Source: JABDJX01 sp039942715
Lineage (GTDB): Bacteria > Pseudomonadota > Alphaproteobacteria > Rhodobacterales > Rhodobacteraceae
Direction: 5' to 3'
NCBI GenBank assembly: GCA_039942715.1
Contig: JBDVBY010000006.1
Span: 310,001-374,000, forward strand
DNA length: 64,000 nucleotides
The position numbers and the translations under genes are program-made. Positions within the stretch are counted from its first letter, which is position 1; each line of letters starts with the position of its first letter. Shown piece by piece: positions 19,520 through 28,799 of the stretch. The notes below the pieces were generated by a model. It was not told the DNA's origin, made no database searches, and worked only from the letters and a program-made list of their open reading frames with translations.

Positions 19520-19592
19520 ATTTATTCAAAAATACTCTGAGGGGGTCTGGGGGAGCAAAGCTCCCCCAGTTGATCGGCCCCGAAAGGGGTCG
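19520..19592. repeat. Double-hairpin interspersed repeat, copy B
   Basis: Lead CATTTATTCAAAAATACTCT, then a perfect 10-bp stem CTGGGGGAGC/GCTCCCCCAG (19547-19569) with loop AAA, then CGGCCCC/GGGGTCG (19575-19592) with loop GAAA. It lies between divergent proS and perM, where a terminator would have no purpose. Confidence 0.75.
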
Positions 19593-19656
19593 AAAGTATC
19601 ATCCTTGCACTTCGCCCAAACCCCTGCGAAACCTAAAGCGCAATAGGAGAGCAGCC

Positions 19657-20742
19657 ATGGCCCTGCCCGTCCGGGAACAGGTAAAATACTGGGGTATCGC
19701 AACGGTCGCTTTTCTCGTGATCATGTGGGCGCTTGGCAATGTGATCCTGCCGTTCGTCCTCGGCGCTGCGATTGCCTATTGCCTTGATCCCATCGCAGAC
19801 AGGCTCGAGCGTTTGGGCTGTTCACGCGCCGTTGCAACCGGTCTGATTACCGTCTTTGCGCTTTTGATCTTCATCATTGCCGCCTTGCTGATCGTGCCAC
19901 TTCTTTTGAGGCAAGCCAGTGAGCTCATCGCTTCTGCGCCAATGATGGTCAGCAACCTGCAGACTTTTTTGACCGAGCGCTTCCCGGATCTTGGCGATGC
20001 AAGCTCAACCCTAAGACGGTCACTGTCGACGATCGGCGAAACCATCCAATCTCGCGGCGATCAACTTCTCCAAACAATCCTCGCGTCCTTTTCGGGCGTT
20101 GTGAACGCGATCGTGCTGTTTGTGATCGTTCCTGTGGTTGCGTTCTACCTTCTCTATGATTGGGATAACTTTGTTGCCAAGATCGACAGTCTGATACCGC
20201 GGGATCATGTAGACACAGTACGCAAGCTCGCCTCTCAGATCGACAGAACAATGGCGGGCTTTGTGCGTGGTCAGGGCACTGTATGTCTCATCCTTGGCAT
20301 CTATTACGCGGTCGCATTGATGCTGGTCGGCTTGAACTTTGGCCTTGTTGTCGGCTTCATCGCTGGTGCCCTCACATTCATTCCCTACGTAGGGGCATTG
20401 GTCGGCGGAGTTCTCGCACTTGGTCTTGCTCTGTTCCAGTTCTGGGGCGAGTGGTTTTGGATTTTGCTCGTTTGGATCATTTTTCAATCCGGCCAATTTG
20501 TTGAGGGCAATATCCTGACCCCCCGCCTTGTCGGCTCCTCTGTCGGGCTGCACCCAGTGTGGTTGATTTTCGCGCTTTCGGCTTTTGGTGCATTGTTTGG
20601 ATTTGTCGGCCTTCTGGTCGCAGTTCCCGTGGCTGCGGCCATCGGCGTCATCTTCCGCTTTGGCCTTGAGCAGTACAAAGATAGTCGGCTGTATCAGGGG
20701 CTTGCCGGACAGCCCGCATCTGATGACGACAGCGAAACCTAA
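19657..20742 (+). CDS. AI-2E family transporter (PerM-like)
   Basis: 361 residues with about eight membrane segments: two close to the N-terminus, a soluble central part (residues about 90-150, SELIASAPMMVSNLQTFL) and several at the C-terminus with the family's SGQFVEGNILTPRLVGSSVG. Members transport or release small molecules; for most, including this one, the substrate is unknown. The ATG at 19657 has AGGAGA 6 nt upstream. A PerM gene just before hdaA is a common alphaproteobacterial order, and the stop is only 6 nt from hdaA. Confidence 0.88.
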   Translation: MALPVREQVKYWGIATVAFLVIMWALGNVILPFVLGAAIAYCLDPIADRLERLGCSRAVATGLITVFALLIFIIAALLIVPLLLRQASELIASAPMMVSNLQTFLTERFPDLGDASSTLRRSLSTIGETIQSRGDQLLQTILASFSGVVNAIVLFVIVPVVAFYLLYDWDNFVAKIDSLIPRDHVDTVRKLASQIDRTMAGFVRGQGTVCLILGIYYAVALMLVGLNFGLVVGFIAGALTFIPYVGALVGGVLALGLALFQFWGEWFWILLVWIIFQSGQFVEGNILTPRLVGSSVGLHPVWLIFALSAFGALFGFVGLLVAVPVAAAIGVIFRFGLEQYKDSRLYQGLAGQPASDDDSET

Positions 20743-20748
20743 CGTTCA

Positions 20749-21414
20749 ATGCCCGAGCAACTGACATTTGATTTGCCGGTGCGCGCATCACTGGAACGTG
20801 GAGACTTTTTCGTCTCTGATGCCAACGCGCTGGCACTTGCCCGCCTAGATAGTGTCGCGACCTGGACCAATAATAAAATGGCTTTGGCCGGTCCTAAAAG
20901 TTCGGGCAAAACGCACTTGGGGCATGTCTGGGCCGAAGCAACGGGTGGCGCTGTATTGGCATTGGGCGATCTGGATGCAGCGGATGTTGTGCACATCAAC
21001 ACACCACTCGCCATTGAGGTTCCTGAGATTTTGGAACCCGACGCCGAGCAAACGCTGTTCCATCTGCACAATCATATGGCGGCTACGCTGCTGCCTTTCC
21101 TCATGATTTCACGCACGCCGCCCGCGCGCTGGCCACTGGCACTTCCCGATCTGAAAAGCAGGATGGAAGCCACCGATCTGGTGCAAATCGAAGCGCCCGA
21201 TGATGCACTCTTAGCGGCCGTTCTGGTCAAACTGTTCAGCGATCGGCAATTGCGTGTTGCCCCAAATCTGATCACTTGGATGACCAAACGGATGGATCGA
21301 TCTTTTGCCGCGGCGCAGCGATTGGTCGCTGAATGTGACGATGCCGCTTTAGCCGAAGGGCGCGCCGTAACCCGTGCATTGGCGCAGCGGATACTGGACA
21401 ACACCCCCGAATAG
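20749..21414 (+). CDS. hdaA: DnaA-inactivating regulator HdaA
   Basis: 221 residues. The N-terminal QLTFDLP is the beta-clamp-binding motif, the Walker A is GPKSSGKTHL (residues about 45-54), and the C-terminal helices resemble DnaA domain III. Hda proteins bind the sliding clamp and stimulate ATP hydrolysis on DnaA to prevent over-initiation. The usual acidic pair of the Walker B region (VED-x-D in relatives) reads IEVPE here, so ATP hydrolysis by this copy may be altered. It sits between perM and ppk1, a known order. Confidence 0.88.
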   Translation: MPEQLTFDLPVRASLERGDFFVSDANALALARLDSVATWTNNKMALAGPKSSGKTHLGHVWAEATGGAVLALGDLDAADVVHINTPLAIEVPEILEPDAEQTLFHLHNHMAATLLPFLMISRTPPARWPLALPDLKSRMEATDLVQIEAPDDALLAAVLVKLFSDRQLRVAPNLITWMTKRMDRSFAAAQRLVAECDDAALAEGRAVTRALAQRILDNTPE

Positions 21415-21440
21415 ACGTCATAAGCGTCACTCTGACGTCA
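21414..21440 (+). promoter_or_regulatory. Tandem GACGTCA repeats before ppk1
   Basis: GACGTCA (21414-21420), GCGTCA (21424-21429) and GACGTCA (21434-21440) are phased at ten bases. They occupy most of the 50-nt gap between hdaA and ppk1 and overlap the last base of the hdaA stop codon. They resemble, but do not equal, the TGTCA-type units of PhoB boxes. Confidence 0.35.
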
Positions 21441-21464
21441 CAATTTAAAGATTAAAACGGGGCC

Positions 21465-23642
21465 ATGACAGCGCTAACCGACTTTCTAAGCGCGCCCATT
21501 CCGGCGGCGAAAGCACTGGACGGTAAGGATTTTTCCGGACCGGACCGGTTTATGAACCGTGAGCTTTCGTGGCTTGCGTTCAACTGGCGTGTGCTGGAAG
21601 AGGCTGAAAATCCGCGTGTGCCACTTTTGGAGCGACTGCGGTTTCTTTCGATTTCAGCAACCAACTTGGACGAGTTTTATACCGTGCGGGTCGCTGGCCT
21701 GCGCGAATTGGCGGATGCGGGCAACACTACGCCTGCCGCTGATGGCCTGTCGCCTGCCAATCAACTTGTTTTGATCAACGCCGATGCACGCAAGCTGTTG
21801 GAACATCAGCAAGTGATATGGGCAAAACTGTCGGTGGAGTTATCTGACGCGGGCATCACCCTGCTTGGCCGAGATGATCTGTCCAAGGACGACAAAAAAT
21901 ACCTCGATGACGTGTTCATGACGCAGGTTTTCCCGATCCTCTCACCCTTGGCGATTGATCCGGCGCATCCGTTTCCGTTCATCGCCAACGAAGGGTATTC
22001 TTTGGCGTTGGAGCTAAAGCGGCGCACCGACAAACGCACGTTGCGCGCCTTGCTTCCGATCCCCGCGCAAATTGAACGCTTTGTCACTTTGCCCTCTGAG
22101 AACGGTGGGCATCGTTTCCTGCCTCTGGAAGAACTGCTGTTGCTGCACCTTGATCGTCTGTTTCCGGGCTATGAGATGACCGGCAACTGCGCCTTTCGCG
22201 TGCTGCGCGACAGCGACCTCGAGGTTGAAGATGAAGCCGAAGATCTTGTGCGCGAGTTCGAGGTTGCATTGAAACGCCGTCGCCGCGGCGAAGTTATTCG
22301 CCTGACCATTTCGACCGGTGCGCCCAGCAAATTGCGCGGCGTGATCATGGAAGAGCTGGATGTCGACGACACCGAAATGGTCGAGCTTTCCGGTATGATC
22401 GGGCTTGCCGACCTAAAGGAACTTGTCTTGGACGCGCGCCCTGATCTTTTGTGGCCCGCCTTTATGCCGCGCGTGCCAGAACGCGTGCAGGATCATGACG
22501 GCGATATGTTTGCCGCGATCCGCCAGAAAGACATGCTGCTGCACCATCCCTACGAGACGTTTGATATGGTGGTGCGGTTCCTCAAACAGGCCGCTGTTGA
22601 CCCGAATGTCGTGGCGATCAAGCAAACACTTTATCGCACCTCGCACAAAAGCCCGATTGTCAAAGCCCTGTGTGATGCCGCCGAAGAGGGTAAATCCGTC
22701 ACGGCCTTGGTCGAACTAAAAGCGCGCTTTGACGAGGCTGCAAACATTCGCCAATCGCGGCGGTTGGAACGCTCTGGTGCGCATGTTGTGTATGGTTTTG
22801 TGAACTACAAAACCCACGCCAAGATCAGCACGGTTGTACGCCGCGAAGGCGGAAAACTAGTGACTTACACCCATTTTGGCACGGGCAACTATCATCCGAT
22901 TACCGCAAAAGTTTACACCGATCTGAGCTTGTTTACCTGCGATGCTTCAATGGGGCGCGATGCGACCAAAGTTTTCAATTACCTCTCTGGTTATGTACAG
23001 CCCGAGGGGATGGAGAACCTTTCAATCTCGCCTATTGATCTGAAAAACACGCTGCTAGAGCGCATTGCAGAAGAGGCCGAACACGCGCTTGATGGCAAAC
23101 CAGCGATGATCTGGGCGAAGATGAACTCGCTTATCGAACCCGATGTGATCGACGCGCTCTATTTGGCAAGCCAAGCGGGAGTGAAGATTGATTTGGTGAT
23201 CCGAGGCATTTGCGGTCTGCGCCCCGGAGTCAAAGGTTTATCAGACAACATCCGCGTTAAATCCATCGTCGGGCGATATCTAGAGCATTCGCGCATCGTT
23301 TGTTTTGGCGCGGGTCATGGGCTGCCGCACAAAAAGGCGCGGGTTTATATCTCGTCCGCTGACTGGATGGGGCGCAATCTGAACCGACGCGTCGAGACTT
23401 TGGTCGAAGCAAGAAACCCAACTGTGAAGGCGCAGATCGTTAGCCAGATCATGGCGGCCAATCTGGCAGATGTTGCGCAAAGCTGGATCATGTCGCCCGA
23501 TGGCGCCTTCCACAGACCCGACGTGCCGGACGGAGAACGACCATTTAATTGCCACCGCTTCTTTATGGAAAACCCATCATTGTCGGGTCGCGGTTCTGCC
23601 GGAGCAAGCGATGTACCCGCGCTGACCCACTCGGCTGAATAG
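21465..23642 (+). CDS. ppk1: Polyphosphate kinase 1
   Basis: 725 residues, the usual size. Order: N domain with NRELSWLAFNWRVLEEAEN, head domain, then two phospholipase-D-like halves. The phosphorylated His lies in GTGNYHPITAK and the second catalytic region in VYISSADWMGRNLNRR. It makes polyphosphate from ATP reversibly. The last 35 residues (from PFNCHRFFMENP) are a low-complexity tail. It is followed by a desaturase and then by ppx, the opposing enzyme. Confidence 0.96.
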   Translation: MTALTDFLSAPIPAAKALDGKDFSGPDRFMNRELSWLAFNWRVLEEAENPRVPLLERLRFLSISATNLDEFYTVRVAGLRELADAGNTTPAADGLSPANQLVLINADARKLLEHQQVIWAKLSVELSDAGITLLGRDDLSKDDKKYLDDVFMTQVFPILSPLAIDPAHPFPFIANEGYSLALELKRRTDKRTLRALLPIPAQIERFVTLPSENGGHRFLPLEELLLLHLDRLFPGYEMTGNCAFRVLRDSDLEVEDEAEDLVREFEVALKRRRRGEVIRLTISTGAPSKLRGVIMEELDVDDTEMVELSGMIGLADLKELVLDARPDLLWPAFMPRVPERVQDHDGDMFAAIRQKDMLLHHPYETFDMVVRFLKQAAVDPNVVAIKQTLYRTSHKSPIVKALCDAAEEGKSVTALVELKARFDEAANIRQSRRLERSGAHVVYGFVNYKTHAKISTVVRREGGKLVTYTHFGTGNYHPITAKVYTDLSLFTCDASMGRDATKVFNYLSGYVQPEGMENLSISPIDLKNTLLERIAEEAEHALDGKPAMIWAKMNSLIEPDVIDALYLASQAGVKIDLVIRGICGLRPGVKGLSDNIRVKSIVGRYLEHSRIVCFGAGHGLPHKKARVYISSADWMGRNLNRRVETLVEARNPTVKAQIVSQIMAANLADVAQSWIMSPDGAFHRPDVPDGERPFNCHRFFMENPSLSGRGSAGASDVPALTHSAE

Positions 23643-23820
23643 AAAATGCGCGCCTGGGCCGTAAGGGCGAATTGTCACGCATAGCGCCATGATGGTGCCA
23701 TTTTCACCTTGTTTTGTTGACACAGAGAGCGCAGCAGACTGCGTTGACCGAATTTTTAACTTGATATGCAAAGCAGGTCGCGTATCGCTCGTCACCAAGG
23801 ACAAGAAAACCAGCAGGCGC

Positions 23821-24870
23821 ATGAAAGACACATTTGACCCCCCGCAGAGCCAGCCCGAAACTTTGACCGCGAAAGAATGGGTAATGACCCTTTCTAAATA
23901 TCGCGAGCCGAGCCAGTGGCGCAGCATCTTTGAACTTGGCGTAACGGTTGGCCCGTTTGTGGCGCTTTGGGCGATTGCCTGGTGGTCGATGTCTGTCAGC
24001 CCTTGGTTGGCTTTGGCGATTGCGGTGGCCAATGCAGCTTTCTTGTTGCGCCTCTTTTGCATCCAGCACGATTGCGGCCACGGCTCTTTCTTCAAATCGC
24101 GCACCGCTAGTGATTGGGTTGGGCGCGTATTGGGTGTTTTGACGCTGACGCCCTATGATGTTTGGCGCCGCTCGCATTCGATCCACCACAGCTCGTCTGG
24201 CAATCTGGACAAGCGTGGGATTGGCGACATTCACACGATGACGGTTGCTGAATACAAGGACGCAACTTGGTTCCAGCGGTTTCAATATCGCCTGTATCGC
24301 AACCCTATCGTGCTGTTCGGGCTTGGGCCGGGGTATATCTTTTTCCTTCAGAACCGTCTGCCTGTGGGTCTAATGGAAAGCGCAAAATACTGGATTAGCG
24401 CGATGGCCACCAACGCGGCGATCATCGTCGCTCTTACCATCATTTGGTACTTCGGTGGCCTGATGCCGATCCTTTTGATCTTCCTGCCAACTACGCTTTT
24501 GGCGGCAACCGCTGGCATGTGGTTGTTTTATGTTCAGCACCAGTTCGAAGATGCCCATTGGAACGAAGACGAAGACTGGGAAATGCACGAAGCTGCGTTG
24601 CACGGCAGCTCTCACTACGTGATGCCGCGCCCGCTGCAATGGCTGAGTGCGAACATCGGCATTCACCATGTGCACCATCTTTACAGCCGCATTCCGTTTT
24701 ATCGTCTGCCTGAAGTGCTGCGCGATCATTCAATTTTGGCGGACTCCAACAAACTGACGATCCGGGAGAGCTTAGCCTGCGCACGCCTGCATCTGTGGGA
24801 TGACGAAAGCAAGCAGTTGTTATCGTTCAAACAAGCGCGCCCGCTGGTCTTGAAGCCGACGTCAACCTAA
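23821..24870 (+). CDS. Membrane fatty acid desaturase (omega-6/delta-12 type)
   Basis: 349 residues with three histidine boxes: HDCGHGSFF (from His83), HSIHHSSS and HHVHHLYSR. Four membrane segments lie between and around them. Together these bind the di-iron centre that introduces a double bond into acyl chains, either acyl-CoA or lipid-bound. The first box and spacing fit the bacterial delta-12 group. The ATG at 23821 is chosen; a longer frame to 23689 has no homology-like character. The gap after ppk1 is 178 nt. Confidence 0.88.
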   Translation: MKDTFDPPQSQPETLTAKEWVMTLSKYREPSQWRSIFELGVTVGPFVALWAIAWWSMSVSPWLALAIAVANAAFLLRLFCIQHDCGHGSFFKSRTASDWVGRVLGVLTLTPYDVWRRSHSIHHSSSGNLDKRGIGDIHTMTVAEYKDATWFQRFQYRLYRNPIVLFGLGPGYIFFLQNRLPVGLMESAKYWISAMATNAAIIVALTIIWYFGGLMPILLIFLPTTLLAATAGMWLFYVQHQFEDAHWNEDEDWEMHEAALHGSSHYVMPRPLQWLSANIGIHHVHHLYSRIPFYRLPEVLRDHSILADSNKLTIRESLACARLHLWDDESKQLLSFKQARPLVLKPTST

Positions 24871-24936
24871 ACGTGCACCTCCATTGACCGACACGCGACC
24901 CCATTGCATGCTGCGCGCGGGGTCTGAGGGACATTG

Positions 24937-26484
24937 ATGAACGTGAACGCGCCAACCAAAGAACCTGCGAGTTGGGAGCCCTTTGGGCGACCTCTTTTTG
25001 ACGACCCCTCCGCGCAGGCATTGTCGCGCGTGGGCGTTGTGGACGTGGGCTCAAATTCTGTACGAATGGTTGTATTTGATGGCGCAGCCCGTTCACCTGC
25101 CTACTTTTTCAACGAGAAAGTCATGGCCGGGCTTGGCGCGGATATGGCAACCACCGGGCGATTGCACCCAGAAGGCAGGGTACGCGCACTGGCCGCTTTG
25201 AAGCGCTTTCAACTTTTGGCCGACGCAATGGGCATTGGCCCGCTGACCGCGGTTGCGACCGCAGCCGTACGAGAGGCCGAAGATGGTGAGGAGTTTCGTC
25301 AACAGGTGCTGGCCGAAACCGGCCTGACTCTATTCGTGATTGATGGTGAAGAAGAAGCGCGATTGTCGGCACAAGGCGTCTTGTTGGGTTGGCCCGGTGC
25401 CTATGGTTTGGTCTGCGACATTGGTGGTTCGTCGATGGAGTTGGCCGAATTGCGCGATGGGTTGGTCGGCAAGCGCATTTCCTCAAAGCTCGGCCCGCAG
25501 CGTTTGAAGACTATTAAGGGCGGCAAGAAGGGTGTTTCAAAGCACATCAAAGCGCAGGTCGCCGAACTGGCCAAACAAATGGGCGCACAGCGGGACCGTC
25601 TGTTCCTTGTCGGAGGTTCTTGGCGCGCAATTGCCCGCATTGATATGGATCGGCGCGGCTATCCCTTGGCGGTGCTACATGAATACCGGATGTCGCGAAA
25701 ATCGCTCTATAAAACGATCGAGTACATCCAAGAAAATGACCCAGAAGAGCTTCGCTTGCGCAGCGGATTGGGCGAAGGGCGTATGGCGCTGGTGCCGCTC
25801 GCTGCGCAGGTGCTGAAAGAAGTGATCCGCGCCTTTAAACCCCACGACATTGCGATCTCAAGCTATGGCATCCGCGAGGGTATGCTTTATGAACAAATGC
25901 CAGACGAAATCCGCGACCGCGACCCTTTGATCGAAGCTTGCCGTTTTGCTGAGAAAAAAGATGCACGCATGCCCGGATTTGGGCGCCGGCTGTTGGAATT
26001 TGTTGAACCCCTTTTTCGTGCCCGCAATGCCCCTTCGCCCAGACTGATCAAGGCAGCGTGTCTTTTGCATGATGTGAGTTGGCGCGCGCATCCTGACTAT
26101 CGCCACGAAGTTTGTTTTAACGAAGTCACCCGCGCGAACCTTGGTGGGATGACCCATGAGGAACGCATTTTTCTCGGCGTTGCCCTGCTCCACCGGTACA
26201 AAAACAATCGCAACGGCACCGCGTTCGATGCGCTTTCGGAACTCGTAGATGAAGAGGTTGTGCGCAAGGCCGAAATCCTTGGCAAAGCCTTGCGTTTTGG
26301 TGCGATGCTGACAGCGTCCGAGGACCAGCCGATGGGCACCTTGAAGTATTATCCAAAAAAATCGCGGCTTGAATTGCGCCTCGCTGACGGCACACGAGGA
26401 TTGTTCGGTGAAGTAGCCGAGTCTCGTCTGCAATCATTGGCCCAAGCATTGGGCGGCGTCGAAGTGGTTGTGAAAGGTCGCTAG
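24937..26484 (+). CDS. ppx: Exopolyphosphatase / GppA-type phosphatase
   Basis: 515 residues. The N-terminal actin-like domain shows the phosphate-1 motif VVDVGSNSVRMVVFD and a second phosphate motif GLVCDIGGSSMELAEL; the C-terminal part (residues about 340-515) is HD-domain-like, with LLHDVSWRAHPDYRHE. It removes terminal phosphates from polyphosphate and possibly from pppGpp. The ATG at 24937 is preferred to the overlapping TTG three bases earlier; CTGAGGGA precedes it. It ends four bases from the convergent spermidine-synthase-like gene. Confidence 0.93.
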   Translation: MNVNAPTKEPASWEPFGRPLFDDPSAQALSRVGVVDVGSNSVRMVVFDGAARSPAYFFNEKVMAGLGADMATTGRLHPEGRVRALAALKRFQLLADAMGIGPLTAVATAAVREAEDGEEFRQQVLAETGLTLFVIDGEEEARLSAQGVLLGWPGAYGLVCDIGGSSMELAELRDGLVGKRISSKLGPQRLKTIKGGKKGVSKHIKAQVAELAKQMGAQRDRLFLVGGSWRAIARIDMDRRGYPLAVLHEYRMSRKSLYKTIEYIQENDPEELRLRSGLGEGRMALVPLAAQVLKEVIRAFKPHDIAISSYGIREGMLYEQMPDEIRDRDPLIEACRFAEKKDARMPGFGRRLLEFVEPLFRARNAPSPRLIKAACLLHDVSWRAHPDYRHEVCFNEVTRANLGGMTHEERIFLGVALLHRYKNNRNGTAFDALSELVDEEVVRKAEILGKALRFGAMLTASEDQPMGTLKYYPKKSRLELRLADGTRGLFGEVAESRLQSLAQALGGVEVVVKGR

Positions 26485-26488
26485 GCCC

Positions 26489-28696
26489 TTAGCGAAAAGC
26501 GTCAGGCTTTAGGATCGACAGTGGATTTGCCTGGTCATCCGTCCAGATCGCCCCACCGTCCGACGCCAGTTTTGTCCATCGCCCGCTTTCTAACAGCGGC
26601 GCGACATCTCCCGGATCACGCGCAATGATCACCACATCGCTGGGACGAAACCCTTCGGCGTCGCGCGGCTTTTCGTTGTGGAGTTGCCGCCAAATGTGCA
26701 CGCCCAACGCCTCGGCTGAGCGCGCAAGCGGCAGCCCAATGTCGTAATACCGGTTCGAGATGTGAAAGACGACGACACCGTTTGGCGTCAAACGATCAAG
26801 GTAGAGCGCAAGCGCCTCGCGTGTTGTCAGGTGCACCGGCACCGCATCAGAACTGTAGGCATCCAAGAACAATATGTCGAAAGCGAAATCCGCCTGATCC
26901 TCAAGCACCACGCGGGCATCGCCAAGATGCGTTGGCGCGTTTGGCGTGCAGGACGACAGGAACGTAAACATCGATGTGTCGCGCGCCACACGATCCACCA
27001 TCGCGTCGATCTCGTAGAAATGCCAATCCTGACCCGGCTGCGCAAAGCAGGCCAAGGCGCCCACGCCTAGGCCAACTACGCCAACGCTTTGCGCATCATT
27101 CCCCAAAGACGAGGTTAACACCTGCCCCATCGGGCCTGTGGGGTGATAGTAGGCGGAGGGCTTGGGGCGCGCACCGGGCGTGTCGGAAAATGGCTGCGCG
27201 CCGTGCACCGTTGTGCCGTTTGAATAGACGCGCGCGCCATCGCGGTCCAATACTTGATGCAGGCCGAAAAAACTGCGATCCGAGAAAAGCCGATCGTCTT
27301 CGCCAGCAATCCACACTGGCAAAACCGCGATCAAAGCGATGGCCACGACCGCTGCAGGAGGCGACTTTCGAGACGCAACGCCCGCCATCAAAGCCGCAGT
27401 GACGATGAGAATGCCCAGCGAAACGGGAGAGGCGTTGATGGCCAAGGCCGCGCCCGTTGCTGCCAAGCCAAGGGCAGCGCCAATTAGAGCGCCGCGCCAA
27501 AAGGTCTTGCCCGTTAATCCTAGCATTGGCTGGAACGCGAGCAACAAAGCGATGGCCAAAGTAATCTGACCTTCGATCAAATCGGCGAAAAGCGTCGGGG
27601 CAAGAATGGAGTTAAACAAGCCACCTAACGCGCCACCCACAGACATCGTGACATAGAAAACTGTCAGATGCTTTGCGCCGGGGCGTGCCTCGTAAAGGCG
27701 GCGATGCGCCCAGATCGACACGAAGAAGAACGTTGCAACCAGCACGAGCGACATCGTGCCCGACAGATAATCGCCAGCAACTCCGACGAACAGGCAAAGG
27801 CAGGCCACGGCGGAGAGTTGCCCTACTTTAGTAAGCCACGCGCCTTTGAACACAGTGCGTTGGGTGAAGGTCAGCACAAAAGTCAGCAAATATAGCGCTA
27901 ACGGGATCACCCAAACCAAAGGCACAGCGCCAACATCGGTGCTGATCTTTGCTGTAACCGCAAGCATCAAGGATGAAGGAACAAAGGCCAGAACCGCCCA
28001 GAATGCAAAGTCTTGCAAGCTTGGTGCGGGGCTATCCTCAACAGTGCCTTGCGCCTGCACACGGCGCCCTGAAATGAGCGCGCCACTGGCGATTAGGCCA
28101 AACCCAAGCACGAAAAAGCCAATGGAAAAGCCAAAGGCAATCGAGCCTGCACCAAAAAATCGTTCTGCAATCAATGGAAACGCCAAGAGCGCAAGCAATG
28201 ATCCAAGGTTGGACGCGCCATAGAGGAAATACGGATCGTCGGCCGATGGGCCTCCGGAACGCGCATACCAAGATTGGATCAACGGCGCATTCGATGACAA
28301 AAGCGCAAAAGGCGCGCCGATGCCCAAAGCGAAAAGCCAAAGCGTTTGCAAGGCGACCGGTTCAGCAGCGTTCAAACGCCAGCCCTCGGGCAATTCAGGC
28401 GGCAAAAAGAACAGCGCGGTTGCCCAAATGGCAACATGCAGTGAAACCTGTGCTTTAACTGGAAGGTAACGCGTTGAAAGATGGGCATAAAGATAGCCGG
28501 CAAGCAGGACAGATTGGAAAAACAACATTGCCACGGTCCACACCGCGGGCGCACCACCAATCACCGGAAGCACGATCTTTGCAAAAAGCGGCTGGACGAA
28601 AAACAGCAATCCAGCGCTCAAGAATATCGTCGCGGTGAACAGAAGGGGTGCCAAGCGCGCACGTGTATCGCGCTCTTCTACCGTCGTGTAAGCCAT
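26489..28696 (-). CDS. Fused membrane / spermidine-synthase-like protein
   Basis: 735 residues. Residues 1 to about 470 contain some 12 membrane segments (for example LLFTATIFLSAGLLFFVQPLF), then a Rossmann methyltransferase-like domain from about 515 to 735 with VGVVGLGVGALACFA and FDILFLDAYSSDAVP. This is the spermidine synthase fold, but such fusions have not been shown to make spermidine and may aminopropylate or methylate other substrates. The ATG at 28696 is chosen; an in-frame TTG at 28738 lies further upstream. It is a single gene convergent with ppx. Confidence 0.82.
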   Translation of the reverse strand: MAYTTVEERDTRARLAPLLFTATIFLSAGLLFFVQPLFAKIVLPVIGGAPAVWTVAMLFFQSVLLAGYLYAHLSTRYLPVKAQVSLHVAIWATALFFLPPELPEGWRLNAAEPVALQTLWLFALGIGAPFALLSSNAPLIQSWYARSGGPSADDPYFLYGASNLGSLLALLAFPLIAERFFGAGSIAFGFSIGFFVLGFGLIASGALISGRRVQAQGTVEDSPAPSLQDFAFWAVLAFVPSSLMLAVTAKISTDVGAVPLVWVIPLALYLLTFVLTFTQRTVFKGAWLTKVGQLSAVACLCLFVGVAGDYLSGTMSLVLVATFFFVSIWAHRRLYEARPGAKHLTVFYVTMSVGGALGGLFNSILAPTLFADLIEGQITLAIALLLAFQPMLGLTGKTFWRGALIGAALGLAATGAALAINASPVSLGILIVTAALMAGVASRKSPPAAVVAIALIAVLPVWIAGEDDRLFSDRSFFGLHQVLDRDGARVYSNGTTVHGAQPFSDTPGARPKPSAYYHPTGPMGQVLTSSLGNDAQSVGVVGLGVGALACFAQPGQDWHFYEIDAMVDRVARDTSMFTFLSSCTPNAPTHLGDARVVLEDQADFAFDILFLDAYSSDAVPVHLTTREALALYLDRLTPNGVVVFHISNRYYDIGLPLARSAEALGVHIWRQLHNEKPRDAEGFRPSDVVIIARDPGDVAPLLESGRWTKLASDGGAIWTDDQANPLSILKPDAFR

Positions 28697-28799
28697 ATTA
28701 TCTTGCCCGTATCGCTCGAATTGTTCCTGTTTTAGCAACAGAACAATATGACCCGAGTAAGGCGTCTGTGTTGGGATTTTTAGGCTGGTTCAGCGAAGT

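Noticed and set aside
23704..24285. Minus-strand frame of 193 codons overlapping the desaturase
   Set aside because: It covers the histidine-box gene in antisense and lacks motifs and a ribosome site.
25858..26433. Minus-strand frame of 191 codons inside ppx
   Set aside because: Antisense shadow of the HD-like part of ppx with no motif.
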